Shown here piece after piece: positions 10,401-17,006 of a stretch of DNA of 18,703 nucleotides. Position 1 is the first letter of the stretch, and every line of letters begins with the position of its first letter. The notes below the pieces were generated by a model. It had not been told where the DNA came from. It was given only the letters and a program-made list of their open reading frames with translations, and did not search any database. The DNA comes from Sva-07 sp035527095 (GTDB taxonomy: Bacteria; Actinomycetota; Acidimicrobiia; Acidimicrobiales; Ilumatobacteraceae). Both the position numbers and the translations under genes were made by a program. The DNA lies in NCBI GenBank assembly GCA_035527095.1, contig DATLBC010000157.1, positions 1 through 18,703 on the forward strand, read 5' to 3'.

Positions 10401-13172
10401 CGTCTCGAGCAGGCCGTGGCGGAGTCCGATCTCCTCGCCGGTCGTGCGGGCCGATGCGAGCAGGTCTCGAGCCGTCTCGTGTCGACCCCGGAGTGCTTCG
10501 AGCACCGCCTGGCAGCGAACGGAGGTGGCCTGCACCGCAGGGGAGTCGGCGGTGATCCGCGACAGTCGCATCACGTCGAGGCAGCGTCCGCCAGCGCGAG
10601 GCACCGGGCTCGGGCCCCAGAGCGCGGCGACCGGCGCAGCCTCCAGCACCGCGGTGATCCGCCTGCGGTCGTCGGCCGCGCGCGCCGCGGTGAGCGCCTC
10701 GTCGAGTTCGGTCTCACAGTCACCGACCCGACCCAGCCGGGCCAGTGCGGCCGCTCGGACCTGTCGGGCCTTGGCGACACCGGCGTTGTCGTCGAGGTCC
10801 GCAAGTCGTTCGGCCGCTCGGTCGACTGCCTCGGCAGCGTCCGTCAGGCCGCTCGGGTCGGTGAGCACGACGACCTCGGCGCGGAAGCAGGTCGCCCATG
10901 CGGTCAGGCGGTCATCGCCGACCGCTCGATCGTCGAGCAGCTTCAGGGCTGGACCGCCCCGGGTGACGTCACCGGCCGACAGGAGCGCCTCGCAGGTGAG
11001 GATCAGCAGGTTGGGCAGTTCCGGGGCGGCGACGTCGAGGCAGTCCACGGCCCGGAGCGCGAGTCGGCCTGCCGCGGCGAGATCGTCGCGGGCGAGCGCA
11101 TCTTCGGCGGCGACCCGCAACAGATCGGCTGCCTGCTGACCTGCCTCCATCGACTCCTCGTTGTCGACCCCGAGTTGACGCCGGTACTGGAACGTCTGCT
11201 CGAAGTGGTAGGCGATCGTGACCCCGAGTTCACCTGCCGCGTCCCCGGCTGTGTCGTGCATCCACTGCCCGATCCGCAGGTGGAGGTCGGCGCGAGCACC
11301 CTTGAGCAAACGCCGGTAGGCCGCATCGCGGATCAACACGTGGTGGAACCGGTACACCGGTTCGTCGCCCCAGTACGAGCCGGTCGGCTCGATCTGCTCA
11401 CGTCGGCGCATCCGGTCGAGAGCGCGATTGATGTCGGACGCCGAGACTCCATCAGCGATGGCGACCAAGGCACCGAGGGGGAACTCGGGGCCGATGACCG
11501 AGGCCAGCTCGATGACCCGACGGTCGTCATCGGGCAGCCGCTCGATGCGTGTGGCGAGCAGCGACTGGATGGTCGGCGGCACCTCGACCGCATCGGCGTC
11601 GATCGCCAGCCGCCAGACCCCGTCGACCTCGGTGATGACTCGATCGTCGACCAGCATGCGGACCAGTTCGCGCACGAACAACGGGTTGCCGTCGGTCGAA
11701 TCGGGAAGCCGAGCGGCGAGCTCGTCGGGCAGCGAATCGGTCCCCAGGAGGCGGGCGGCGAGTTCCGCCGTTGCGGCGGCGTCGAGGCCTTCGAGCGAGA
11801 CGACGAGGCTGACCTGGCGGCCGCTCTCGGCGAGCGTCGGGCGGATCTCGCGGAGCTCCGGGCGAGCGAGCCCGACGATCATCGCTGGCCCCGCGACCCA
11901 GCGGACGAGGTGTTCGAGCAAGTCGAGAAACAGCGGCTCCGCCCACTGGATGTCGTCGATCACGAGCACGATCGGTCGTCGGGCGGCGAGGATCTCGACG
12001 AGCCGACGTGCCCCGAAGAACGAGTCTTCCGTCGACCGGCTCGGCGCGGCGCCCACGATGCTCGCCAACAGTTCGGTGACTCTGGCCGCATCCGTCGTTC
12101 CGTCGACCAATTCGGCCAGGGCAGCGCGAGCATGTTCGGGTGAGTGGTCGTCGCCGATGGCGGCCGATTCGCGGATCAGCTCGGCGATCGGCGCGAACGT
12201 CGTCGATCCCGCTCGCTCGCAGCGCAATTCGATCACGTCGGCTCGGTCGGCCAGCGCTCGTCCCAGCTCTCGTGAGAGGCGGGTCTTGCCGACGCCGGGC
12301 GCACCGATGATCGTGGTCAGCTTGGCAACACCCTCGGCGACGGCCTGGTCGAACACCTCCGTCAGCCGGTCGAGTTCGGCTGCTCGTCCGACGAATGGCG
12401 TGGCGTCGTCGATCGTCCCGCTTCGCGCGGCTGCAGTCTCGCCGACCTCGACGAGTTGGAAGGTTGCCAGGCCGTGGCGCTTGCCCTTCACCTCGACCTC
12501 GCCGAGCACCTCGAAGGTGTGCGTCGACCGCGTGAGGCGCCATGTGTCCTCGCCGACGAGCACCTCGCCCGGCGTGCACTCGCCTTCGAGGCGAGCCGCC
12601 GTGTTGAGCACATCACCGACCAGGTCGGCATCGTTGTCGTCGATCACCACCTCGCCGGTGTTGATCCCGACCCGAAGTCCGACCTCGGCGCCGTAGCGGC
12701 TGTCGATGTGGTCGCGGATGGCAGCAAAGCCCTGCTGGAGGTCGTGGCCGGCGGCGACCGCCCGTTCGGCGTCGTCTTCGGCGACTTCTGGGACACCGAA
12801 CAGCGCCATCACGCCGTCGCCGATGAACTTTGCGAGGCTGCCGCCGTGTCGTTCGATCGTGTCGCTGGCCATCTGGTGATACCGGGCCATCGCGTCGCGC
12901 GCCGATTCGGGATCGACTGCCTCGGCGAAGGCGGTCGATCCGACGAGATCGCAGAACAGAACGGTCACCGTCTTTCGGACGGCCGTCGATGGCACGTTGG
13001 CGACCGCTGGACTGGGCGAGGATTCAACCTGGGCGCCGCAGCCGTCGCAGAACTTCGCGTCCGGATTCAGCTCGCGATCACAGGACCCACATCGCAGGAC
13101 GAGCTTCGTGCCGCAGGCGTCGCAGAACCGGGAGTCACCCCGATTCGTACGTCCACAGTTCCCGCAATCCAA
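4428..13172 (-). CDS. Giant adenylate cyclase-STAND ATPase with SnoaL/NTF2-like array
   Basis: The predicted protein has 2,914 residues. Two CxxC-CxxC zinc ribbons (C3/C6/C17/C20 and C28/C31/C42/C45) come first. A class III cyclase domain follows (about 66-241) with metal-binding D75 and D119, adenine-selecting K115 and D183, and transition-state N190 and R194, so it is probably an active adenylate cyclase. Next is a STAND/AAA_16-type ATPase (about 258-505; Walker A GAPGVGKT 290-297, Walker B VLVIDDIQW 402-410, GNPLFVREL 495-503), then a winged-helix-like arm (FHHVLIRDAAYRRLL) and a helical TPR-like region (about 675-1075). After a linker, residues 1117-2914 form about 13 SnoaL/NTF2-like modules of 120-150 residues: A 1119, B 1260, C 1397, D 1517; A 1676, B 1821, C 1960, D 2081, E 2234; A 2397, B 2526, C 2666, D 2790 (first residues). 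There is no LuxR-type DNA-binding domain at the C-terminus. Cyclase-STAND-TPR fusions are known in Actinobacteria; the long array is not familiar to me. The likely role is sensing coupled to cAMP synthesis in the cytoplasm, with the ligand unknown. Confidence 0.9.
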   Translation of the reverse strand: MDCGNCGRTNRGDSRFCDACGTKLVLRCGSCDRELNPDAKFCDGCGAQVESSPSPAVANVPSTAVRKTVTVLFCDLVGSTAFAEAVDPESARDAMARYHQMASDTIERHGGSLAKFIGDGVMALFGVPEVAEDDAERAVAAGHDLQQGFAAIRDHIDSRYGAEVGLRVGINTGEVVIDDNDADLVGDVLNTAARLEGECTPGEVLVGEDTWRLTRSTHTFEVLGEVEVKGKRHGLATFQLVEVGETAAARSGTIDDATPFVGRAAELDRLTEVFDQAVAEGVAKLTTIIGAPGVGKTRLSRELGRALADRADVIELRCERAGSTTFAPIAELIRESAAIGDDHSPEHARAALAELVDGTTDAARVTELLASIVGAAPSRSTEDSFFGARRLVEILAARRPIVLVIDDIQWAEPLFLDLLEHLVRWVAGPAMIVGLARPELREIRPTLAESGRQVSLVVSLEGLDAAATAELAARLLGTDSLPDELAARLPDSTDGNPLFVRELVRMLVDDRVITEVDGVWRLAIDADAVEVPPTIQSLLATRIERLPDDDRRVIELASVIGPEFPLGALVAIADGVSASDINRALDRMRRREQIEPTGSYWGDEPVYRFHHVLIRDAAYRRLLKGARADLHLRIGQWMHDTAGDAAGELGVTIAYHFEQTFQYRRQLGVDNEESMEAGQQAADLLRVAAEDALARDDLAAAGRLALRAVDCLDVAAPELPNLLILTCEALLSAGDVTRGGPALKLLDDRAVGDDRLTAWATCFRAEVVVLTDPSGLTDAAEAVDRAAERLADLDDNAGVAKARQVRAAALARLGRVGDCETELDEALTAARAADDRRRITAVLEAAPVAALWGPSPVPRAGGRCLDVMRLSRITADSPAVQATSVRCQAVLEALRGRHETARDLLASARTTGEEIGLRHGLLETDLYAGIVELLAGDPVAAEPYLRRAYGGLGQLGIGADAGQAAAHLARALLQQGRVDEAEEMATDSDALAGQNPQTAIVARSVLAEVLAVRGELAEARRLAEEAAALAATSDIVVDHANALASLARVREAGGDLDGAREAASSANELYEAKGAAVRVEVTNAPAGTVVEPLHSDPSTSVGTRRPEARRRAPEGHLNAAARTMVEYRMASDSRSRLSARLVVDDRRQIIAGRYQGPDFIEGVLSSMARDGYELSSIDWDDLAFRGERLCLARGTWNLVPIDTATTAGGPLTLDFLLLTRVDDDDEIDLWVGFDADDLAAALAELDRLYIATLDPGRALVTYSHSTVHRRSSSGIPTADGFTRDYSSVDHRSIGWGVTEGRAAYEERLATLLSAVDDFTNWVEHVHRERPPVGSFSARVAGQSLDGADFEDRYHVVAHLDPATGLADRTEQFAEHDVAAAIARADELRAEYAQDRIQPNDAVFVGGRANLATIFADEETFLGCFADGFTATLADGTTIDKGAIERGEVEPTALGYGIEQRRMVRVSIEPLAMIRCVAPDGRVTFVVEEIDDHKRLVAVKVFAADRLWDAVIELDRRQIELLPTELRPLFAACLRQTEAAGRGRSREALRDAMPDGFLFIDHRQLGFGTLSRDEFISVWTSDAPGVQVANQELFRCPAGLAAGVEFWSGTEAVDDTITIPNISVALCDGDRLIAFELYDEGDEASAIARVIEHARSLGVPIDDADLLTMPADAPWNEAHRTMIDWRHAGRTSSTLSDQVVIDDRRSLFQNTRSGKEAWDAIVTSFGVHGYRITSSKVEPVAARDGDLILLQSTWYLTEFERAEPVPDGHRSAQLEVEFLNLARLGANGLFDLFVVFDPDDLAAAVEELDRLAANSAGPEMSLGLASVGLSHRQANRWDSDGLWLVLARDLAVNDHRSLAWGSHDRAGYVERHQALVDTTTSSTTWTPVILELRGPVSLSRFALRAHTTDGVLIEDRRINVVVQSPATGLITSVDQYSLDDLEAAHARFEELAAEHEHTRIPPNDAVFVGGRANITARVGDTEAFLACFADDFTATLADGTTIEKAHLERGDIEPSALGYGGEQRTVVKVTSDRLAVIRIISDGGDVLYAVEETDTDGRLTAMFVSPASSAADALRWTGPRMVDIRPPELRQMSQTILDMSVAIVHGDADALRDLTTPDFRWIDHRQLGFGSFDRADWIEFARSNAASASWMLVGEYDLMLTPFGSIDRISMWEGAEDLYDTVSFPSLAVTLFDGDRLVGVELYEEDDEAVAIARLAEHEARLASEPVTGWFDGNSIDPAFLARLSPTLRDQAHVVADMAVAVAGADLARLNTFLADDFRTDDLRPLGWGPRDRAAFLESVADRPSTLGVGLITGTLHRIVDGAGVTAYEVETNPHGEGAPIVERGIAVMTARAGRLTWMGLYPDDQLDAATARFEEIAAALGARERSQTAAAAHEPWNRADRLTHGWLASDDWTTLVSDEIVIDDRRASHATVYSGRDEALTGWAIVGEMSAEHTTLATRGDDLALSSVVMWLEGQRDVSEVRALRVDRWNADDLLERSVIFDPDDLSAAVVELNRLVLDGDADAIDVGDAALMSALEAITDHDRERSQLHFHPEFEHVDHRAIGWATTDREAFMARSDSLRELTAEVTYYLPRFKRGTHPAVLFGEYCLRGSTELGVEVEHSSLLVNEIDLATGIVMRTDQFEIDDRGGADERMAEIEAAAARELVQPNDAVIVSGAANIFTLTGRHEQFVDRFSDDFEGLLPDGRSVTKFDIATGSVTPEELGFGLVERELFAVDGDGFAAFDTVRDDTTARSIEIIDDTHRIRHIRRFSPGSTAECHEFFSTYLSPASELPFRRFGEALPMRTFPADLLSDDFQMIDHRSIGLGAPDRAAYLDSVEALKAMGGLVFRRSVIRSVPTATLLLVRTEYPDLSGGHDFVGHITLMTCDAEQVTRIEHFDTDGIDSAIARFEDHTS
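4431..5990 (-). repeat. Coding superrepeat 3 (modules A-B-C-D)
   Basis: This stretch encodes residues 2395-2914, the most diverged copy of the roughly 540-residue unit. It starts with PWNRADRLTHGW. The A module has VIDDRR and FDPDDLSAAVVELNRL, the B module HVDHRAIGWA, the C module QPNDAVIVSGAANI and LPDGRSVTK, and the D module MIDHRSIGLG. The C module keeps only scattered identity to the first two copies. Confidence 0.75.
6030..8156 (-). repeat. Coding superrepeat 2 (modules A-B-C-D-E)
   Basis: This stretch encodes residues 1673-2381. It starts with PWNEAHRTMIDW. The A module has VIDDRRSL and FDPDDLAAAVEELDRL, B has VNDHRSLAWG, C has PPNDAVFVGGRANI, and D has WIDHRQLGFG. It carries an extra fifth module E (2234-2381) with DDLRPLGWG and the usual closing helix (LDAATARFEEIAAAL), which is absent from the other two superrepeats. 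Confidence 0.8.
8205..9824 (-). repeat. Coding superrepeat 1 (modules A-B-C-D)
   Basis: This stretch encodes residues 1117-1656. The A module has VVDDRRQI and FDADDLAAALAELDRL, B has SVDHRSIGWG, C has QPNDAVFVGGRANL, and D has FIDHRQLGFG followed by a closing helix (DEASAIARVIEHARSL). By hand alignment its C module matches that of superrepeat 2 at about 51 of 80 residues (DNA 8748-8984 against 7059-7295), the strongest internal match in the protein. Confidence 0.8.
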
Positions 13173-13177
13173 GCTCG

Positions 13178-13184
13178 CCCCCTT
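13178..13184 (-). promoter_or_regulatory. Ribosome binding site supporting the TTG start
   Basis: On the − strand AAGGGGG lies 5 bases before the TTG at 13172. The two zinc-ribbon motifs begin at the second codon after this TTG (MDCGNC), so a later start would destroy the first ribbon. Together these support the rare start codon. Confidence 0.6.
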
Positions 13185-13233
13185 CAGGCCCCCGGACAGT
13201 GTTGCTCACGACGGTCCGCCGGGGCGAGTGCTA

Positions 13234-13254
13234 TCGGACACACCGGCTGTCCAA
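13234..13254. promoter_or_regulatory. Inverted repeat upstream of the giant cyclase gene
   Basis: Perfect 5-base arms GGACA and TGTCC are separated by 7 bases. They extend to 7-base arms with one mismatch (TCGGACA and TGTCCAA). The dyad sits in the 131-bp gap between the phosphatase stop and the cyclase start, about 60 bases before the TTG. It could be an operator for the cyclase gene or a weak terminator for the upstream gene. No clear -35/-10 pair was found. Confidence 0.3.
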
Positions 13255-13303
13255 TCACGGCGTGCCTCGTACGTGGCAGCTCTCTCACGCAGGGGGGACG
13301 CGT

Positions 13304-14083
13304 TCAGAACAGCGACGGCAGTTCGGCGAAGGAGTCGATGACGACGTCGGGGTGTTCGTCGCTCGCGGCCAACACCTCCGGCCGGAACTTCCCGGTGCGC
13401 ACGAGTACGCCGCGCAGGCCTGCGTGTTGGGCGCCGAGCACGTCGTTGTGAAGATCGTCGCCGACCATCGCCACCCGTCCGGCGTCCAGGCCGAGTTCGG
13501 TGACCCCGGTCGCGAAGAAGTCGGGCGACGGCTTGCCGAGCACGACCGGCTCGACGCCCGTCGCCTCTTCCAGCGCCCGCACGTACGCACCCGTGTCGAG
13601 CTCCAGCCCGGCGGACGTTCGCCAGTACATGTTGCGGTGCATCGCCACGAACGCGGCGCCGCCGAGAATCAAGCGAAACGCCTCGTTGAGCTGTTCGTGC
13701 GTGAAGTCGACGCCGGCACCGCCGATCACCACCACGTCGGCGGGGCCCGAGTCGACGATGTCGATTCCTCGGAGGTCGTCGGACAGGTCGCCGGTGTTCA
13801 GCAGGAACACCCGAGCGTCCGAGTGCTCTCGGCGCAGGTGCGCGGCGGTCGCTGCGGGCGCCGTGAGGATCTCGCCGACCTCGACGGGAATGCCAGCCTC
13901 GCTGAGCAGCCGGGCCACCTCGGCGCGTGTGCGCGTCGTCGTGTTCGTCGCGAACCGCAGCGGGATGCCCGACGAGCGCAGAGTCTCGAGCGCCTCGTCC
14001 ACGCCGTCGATCGGCACCCACGACACCGTGAGCACTCCGTCGATGTCGATGAGCAGTCCGTCGACGTCCAGTAGGTCGGCCAT
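13304..14083 (-). CDS. HAD-superfamily phosphatase, subfamily IIA (LHPP-like)
   Basis: This is a 259-residue cytoplasmic phosphatase-fold protein. All HAD motifs are visible: motif I DIDGVL with nucleophile D13 and general acid D15, motif II FATNTT (44-49), motif III lysine K184 in VLGKPSPDFF, and motif IV MVGDDLHNDVLGAQHAG with D209, D210 and D214. The segment between motifs II and III (about 65-175) fits the C2 cap of the IIA subfamily, and length and layout match LHPP/NagD-like members. ATG 14083 is supported by GGAGGTG (14091-14097) 7 bases upstream. The substrate cannot be told; family members hydrolyse pyrophosphate, phospho-amino acids or sugar and nucleotide monophosphates. It lies 95 bp after the acyltransferase gene and 131 bp before the cyclase gene on the same strand. 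Confidence 0.9.
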   Translation of the reverse strand: MADLLDVDGLLIDIDGVLTVSWVPIDGVDEALETLRSSGIPLRFATNTTTRTRAEVARLLSEAGIPVEVGEILTAPAATAAHLRREHSDARVFLLNTGDLSDDLRGIDIVDSGPADVVVIGGAGVDFTHEQLNEAFRLILGGAAFVAMHRNMYWRTSAGLELDTGAYVRALEEATGVEPVVLGKPSPDFFATGVTELGLDAGRVAMVGDDLHNDVLGAQHAGLRGVLVRTGKFRPEVLAASDEHPDVVIDSFAELPSLF

Positions 14084-14178
14084 GGCGTTGCACCTCCGAA
14101 TCTCAGACTACGACGCGTTGCTCGAGCGTTGTGCCGGGCGTCCAGCCCGACGAACGGTGGGTAGCTTGGCGTGACGGC

Positions 14179-15570
14179 TCAGCGGCGCTTTGCGAGTGCG
14201 GCGAACTCGTGCTCGATCGACGCGGCGACGTCGCCAAGGTCGGGCATCACGTCGCGATCGGCCGTGATGCCGAAGTGGAGTTCGTCCTCGTAGGAGACGA
14301 CGGCGATCGTCAGGCCCTCGTTGTCGATCACCTCGACGTACGGGAACACCCGCACGAACCGGGCACCGCGCAGGTACAGCGGGATGGGCGGGCCGGGGAT
14401 GTTGGTGATCACGAGGTTCATCGGGATCGTGCGGCTGACGTAGCGGGTCAACGGGCCGGCCAGCGGCGTGATCGCGTCGGCGACGTCGAGGATCCGGTGC
14501 GCGCCGTCGACCAGCCCGGATCCCTTCAGCTCGCTGGTCATCGCATGGATCCGTCGGAGCCGCTCGACGGGATCGGGCTCGTCGACGGGGAGGTCGACGA
14601 TGATCAGCGACACGAGGTTGCCGAGCGTGTCGCCGTGTTGGTCGTGACCACGGAGCGACACCGGCACCATGGCCTTGATCACCCGATGCTCGATGTCGGT
14701 GTCGCCGTGCTCGAGCAGGAACGTGCGCAGCGCGCCGCTGCACGCAGCGAGCACGACGTCGTTGATGCTGACGCTGTGGCGCTTGCGGACCGTGCGCACG
14801 CCCTTCAGGGGCACCGACGCGTGCACCCATCGGCGGTGCGAGCTGACCGGGACGTTCCACGGCGCCGGCGGTGGCTTGGCGAGGAAGTTGGCGACCGTGC
14901 GGCCCACGTTCGTCACGGCATCGATCGCCGGGCGGGGATCGCGCATCGTGTCGAGCATCGATCTGGCAACCCGCCCCGGCCTCGCCAGCTGGTCGCGGAC
15001 GGCATCGGTGAGGAGTTCGTTCGGCGAGGGAGCGGGGCGCGGTCTCCATTCGGGCACTGGGTCGTCAGGGGGTGGATCCGGTTCGAGATCGACGAGTGCG
15101 AGCGCCAGGTCGACGTTGGCGATGCCGTCGCCGAGGGCGTGGTGGATCTTGAGGATCATCCCGACGTGATCGTCAGCGAGCCCGTCGACGAACCACATCT
15201 CCCACAGCGGGCGCGCCCGGTCGAGCGGGAGCGACTGCAGGCGGCCCATGAGCGCCGCGAGCTGATCGTCGTCGCCGGGCCGGGGGAGGGCCGTCAGGCG
15301 GACGTGGTACGCGATGTCGAAGTGCTCGTCGTCGACCCACACCGGCCGGGCCTGGTTGTACGGCACCTCCATCACCCGCTGGCGCAGACGAGGCACCCGG
15401 TGCACCCGCCGATCGACGTGGGCGAGGAGTTCGTCGAAGCGGATCCGTCCGCTCGCGTCGCGCAGCGGGCCGCCCTCGATCACCGACAGTGAACCGACGT
15501 GCTGCGGCTCGTGCGGCGTCTCGATTCGCAGGAAGACCGCATCCGCGGCGGTCAGTTGTTCGTAGGGCAC
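14179..15570 (-). CDS. Wax ester synthase/diacylglycerol acyltransferase (WS/DGAT)
   Basis: This 463-residue protein is a full-length WS/DGAT, which transfers an acyl group from acyl-CoA to diacylglycerol or a fatty alcohol to form storage lipid, usually at the inner membrane face. The catalytic HHxxxDG motif is intact (HHALGDG, 143-149). Other family landmarks are PLW (121-123), the ND motif in SINDVVLAACSGALRTF (N270, D271), and TNIPGPPIPLYLRGARF near 389-405. The start is GTG 15570 with AAAGGGGG 5 bases upstream; MPYEQLTAADAVFLRIE is the normal family N-terminus. It is the middle gene of three on the − strand, 77 bp after nagA. Actinobacteria usually carry several paralogues, so its role in bulk storage is inference. 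Confidence 0.94.
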   Translation of the reverse strand: MPYEQLTAADAVFLRIETPHEPQHVGSLSVIEGGPLRDASGRIRFDELLAHVDRRVHRVPRLRQRVMEVPYNQARPVWVDDEHFDIAYHVRLTALPRPGDDDQLAALMGRLQSLPLDRARPLWEMWFVDGLADDHVGMILKIHHALGDGIANVDLALALVDLEPDPPPDDPVPEWRPRPAPSPNELLTDAVRDQLARPGRVARSMLDTMRDPRPAIDAVTNVGRTVANFLAKPPPAPWNVPVSSHRRWVHASVPLKGVRTVRKRHSVSINDVVLAACSGALRTFLLEHGDTDIEHRVIKAMVPVSLRGHDQHGDTLGNLVSLIIVDLPVDEPDPVERLRRIHAMTSELKGSGLVDGAHRILDVADAITPLAGPLTRYVSRTIPMNLVITNIPGPPIPLYLRGARFVRVFPYVEVIDNEGLTIAVVSYEDELHFGITADRDVMPDLGDVAASIEHEFAALAKRR

Positions 15571-15647
15571 CGGGGCCCCCTTTCGCGTCGACCTCGCTCG
15601 TCAGTGTGACCGATCCGGCCGGGTGTCCGGCAGGGTCCAACGGCAGG

Positions 15648-16844
15648 TCAGGAGCGATCCCAGGCGGTCTCGCCCGCAATGATGGTGCGCTGCAGGTTGC
15701 CGGCAGGGTCGACGATCGTCAGGTCGGCCCTGGCGCCGACCCGGATGCGTCCCCGATCGGCGAGGCCGAGCAGGTCGGCCGGCGTGCTCGTGACCGTGGC
15801 GAGCGCGTCGGCGAGCGAGCAGCCGGTGTACGCCATCAGGTTCCTGACCGCGCGATCGAGTTCGAGGGCACTGCCGGCGAGCACACCGTCGACGGTTCGC
15901 ACGCCGGTCTCGTCGTGGATGATCTCGAACCCGCCGATCTTGAACCGGCCGTAGGGCGCGCCGAGGGCGGGGGAGGCGTCGGACACCAGCGACATCCGAT
16001 GCGGCCCGAGCGACCTCCAGGCCATCTCGACGGCGGTCGGGTCGACATGGATCCCGTCGCAGATCACGCCGACGGTGACCGACGGATCGGCGAGCACCGC
16101 CCCGATCGGGCCGGGGGAGCGGTGACCGAACGGCGCCATCGCGTTGTAGAGGTGCGTCACGTACGACAGCCCGGCGGATCTTGCGGTGGCGAAGTCGGAT
16201 GGGGACATCCCGGTGTGGCCCGCCGAGACGACCACCCCTGCAGCGACCAGGGTCTCGACGACGCCGAGCGCGCCGTCGAGTTCCGGAGCGAGGGTGACGA
16301 GCGAGACGACGCCCGACGATGCCCACGTGTCGATCTCCTCGACCATCGACTCGGGATTGGCTGCGTAACGGGACACGTGGGCGCCGAGGTGGTTGCGCGA
16401 GATCATCGGCCCCTCGAAGTGGAGTCCGAGCGGTGTGGCCACGCGCCGCTCGGCGGCAGTCGCTCTGGGCTGTCGTCGCAGTTCCGTGATCGCGTCGATG
16501 GCTGCTGCTCGTGTGGATGCGCGCGTCGTCACCACCGTCGGCAGGAACGAGGTCACCCCGAAGCGTGGGAGCGCGGCGCCGACGTCGAGGATGCGGTCGG
16601 GTTCGGTGGTGATGTCGACGCCTCCGGCGCCGTTGCACTGCAGGTCGATGAGCCCCGGAGCGATCACGAGCCCGCCGCAGTCGATATCGCCCTCGGCGAG
16701 ACCGTCGTTCGGCGGGTCGATCACGACCTCCGCGATCAGGCCGCCGTCGACCACGAGGTCGGCACGAACGAGTTCGCCGTCGACCAACACCTGCCCGCCG
16801 CGGTAGCAGCGCCTGGTGGTCGTGTTCTCGCCTTCGGATGGCAC
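15648..16844 (-). CDS. nagA: N-acetylglucosamine-6-phosphate deacetylase
   Basis: NagA removes the acetyl group from GlcNAc-6-phosphate to give glucosamine-6-phosphate, in amino-sugar use and cell-wall recycling. The 398-residue protein has the expected amidohydrolase landmarks: IAPGLIDLQCNGAGG (61-75) with Q69 and N71 in place of an HxH pair, as in the single-metal E. coli type; LHFEGP with metal ligand E144; SAGHTGM with H210; THLYNAMAPF with H231; DGIHVDP with H266; and VSDASPALG with catalytic D289. I chose GTG 16844 because RRCYRGGQVLVDG is a normal NagA N-terminus. No Shine-Dalgarno precedes it, so it may be leaderless, and the start is less certain than the product. The frame stays open much further upstream, but that part runs antisense to the serine hydrolase gene. 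No nagB or sugar transporter is in the window. Confidence 0.92.
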   Translation of the reverse strand: MPSEGENTTTRRCYRGGQVLVDGELVRADLVVDGGLIAEVVIDPPNDGLAEGDIDCGGLVIAPGLIDLQCNGAGGVDITTEPDRILDVGAALPRFGVTSFLPTVVTTRASTRAAAIDAITELRRQPRATAAERRVATPLGLHFEGPMISRNHLGAHVSRYAANPESMVEEIDTWASSGVVSLVTLAPELDGALGVVETLVAAGVVVSAGHTGMSPSDFATARSAGLSYVTHLYNAMAPFGHRSPGPIGAVLADPSVTVGVICDGIHVDPTAVEMAWRSLGPHRMSLVSDASPALGAPYGRFKIGGFEIIHDETGVRTVDGVLAGSALELDRAVRNLMAYTGCSLADALATVTSTPADLLGLADRGRIRVGARADLTIVDPAGNLQRTIIAGETAWDRS

Positions 16845-16915
16845 CCAGAGATCATCGCAGAGCCGATCACCAGGTCGCCGGTCACCTCCGCCCCGTCGGG
16901 ATCTGGGTGACCTGA

Positions 16916-16932
16916 GTTCCGGATTCCGGGAC
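16916..16932. promoter_or_regulatory. Weak dyad in the divergent nagA/hydrolase promoter region
   Basis: The 17-base sequence has arms GTTCCGG and CCGGGAC around ATT, with one mismatch. It sits in the 162-bp region that must hold the promoters of both divergent genes. It could be an operator, but arms this short occur by chance in GC-rich DNA. I could not place -10/-35 elements here with confidence. Confidence 0.2.
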
Positions 16933-17006
16933 GGTACGCACCGAGAAAGCGAGCCCGAACCAGTCGCCGCGGTGATCAATGGGTGGCGGGCCGATAGGAA
17001 GGAGGC

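Noticed and set aside
9825..12143. A 772-codon + strand open frame opposite the cyclase gene
   Set aside because: It lies entirely antisense to the STAND/TPR region. Its translation is low-complexity Arg/Gly/Asp-rich with no recognisable motif, while the − strand frame shows clear domains. Long antisense frames are expected in DNA this GC-rich.
4428..13172. Pycsar-like or other nucleotide-signalling antiphage system
   Set aside because: A cyclase with a sensor array invites this idea. However, Pycsar needs a neighbouring nucleotide-activated effector, and none (TIR, transmembrane or nuclease) is next to the gene. The flanking genes look metabolic or export-related, and the cyclase has ordinary adenine-selecting residues.
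14135..14149. Small hairpin CGGGC-N5-GCCCG between the acyltransferase and phosphatase genes
   Set aside because: A 5-bp GC stem without a T-run is too common in this composition to call a terminator.
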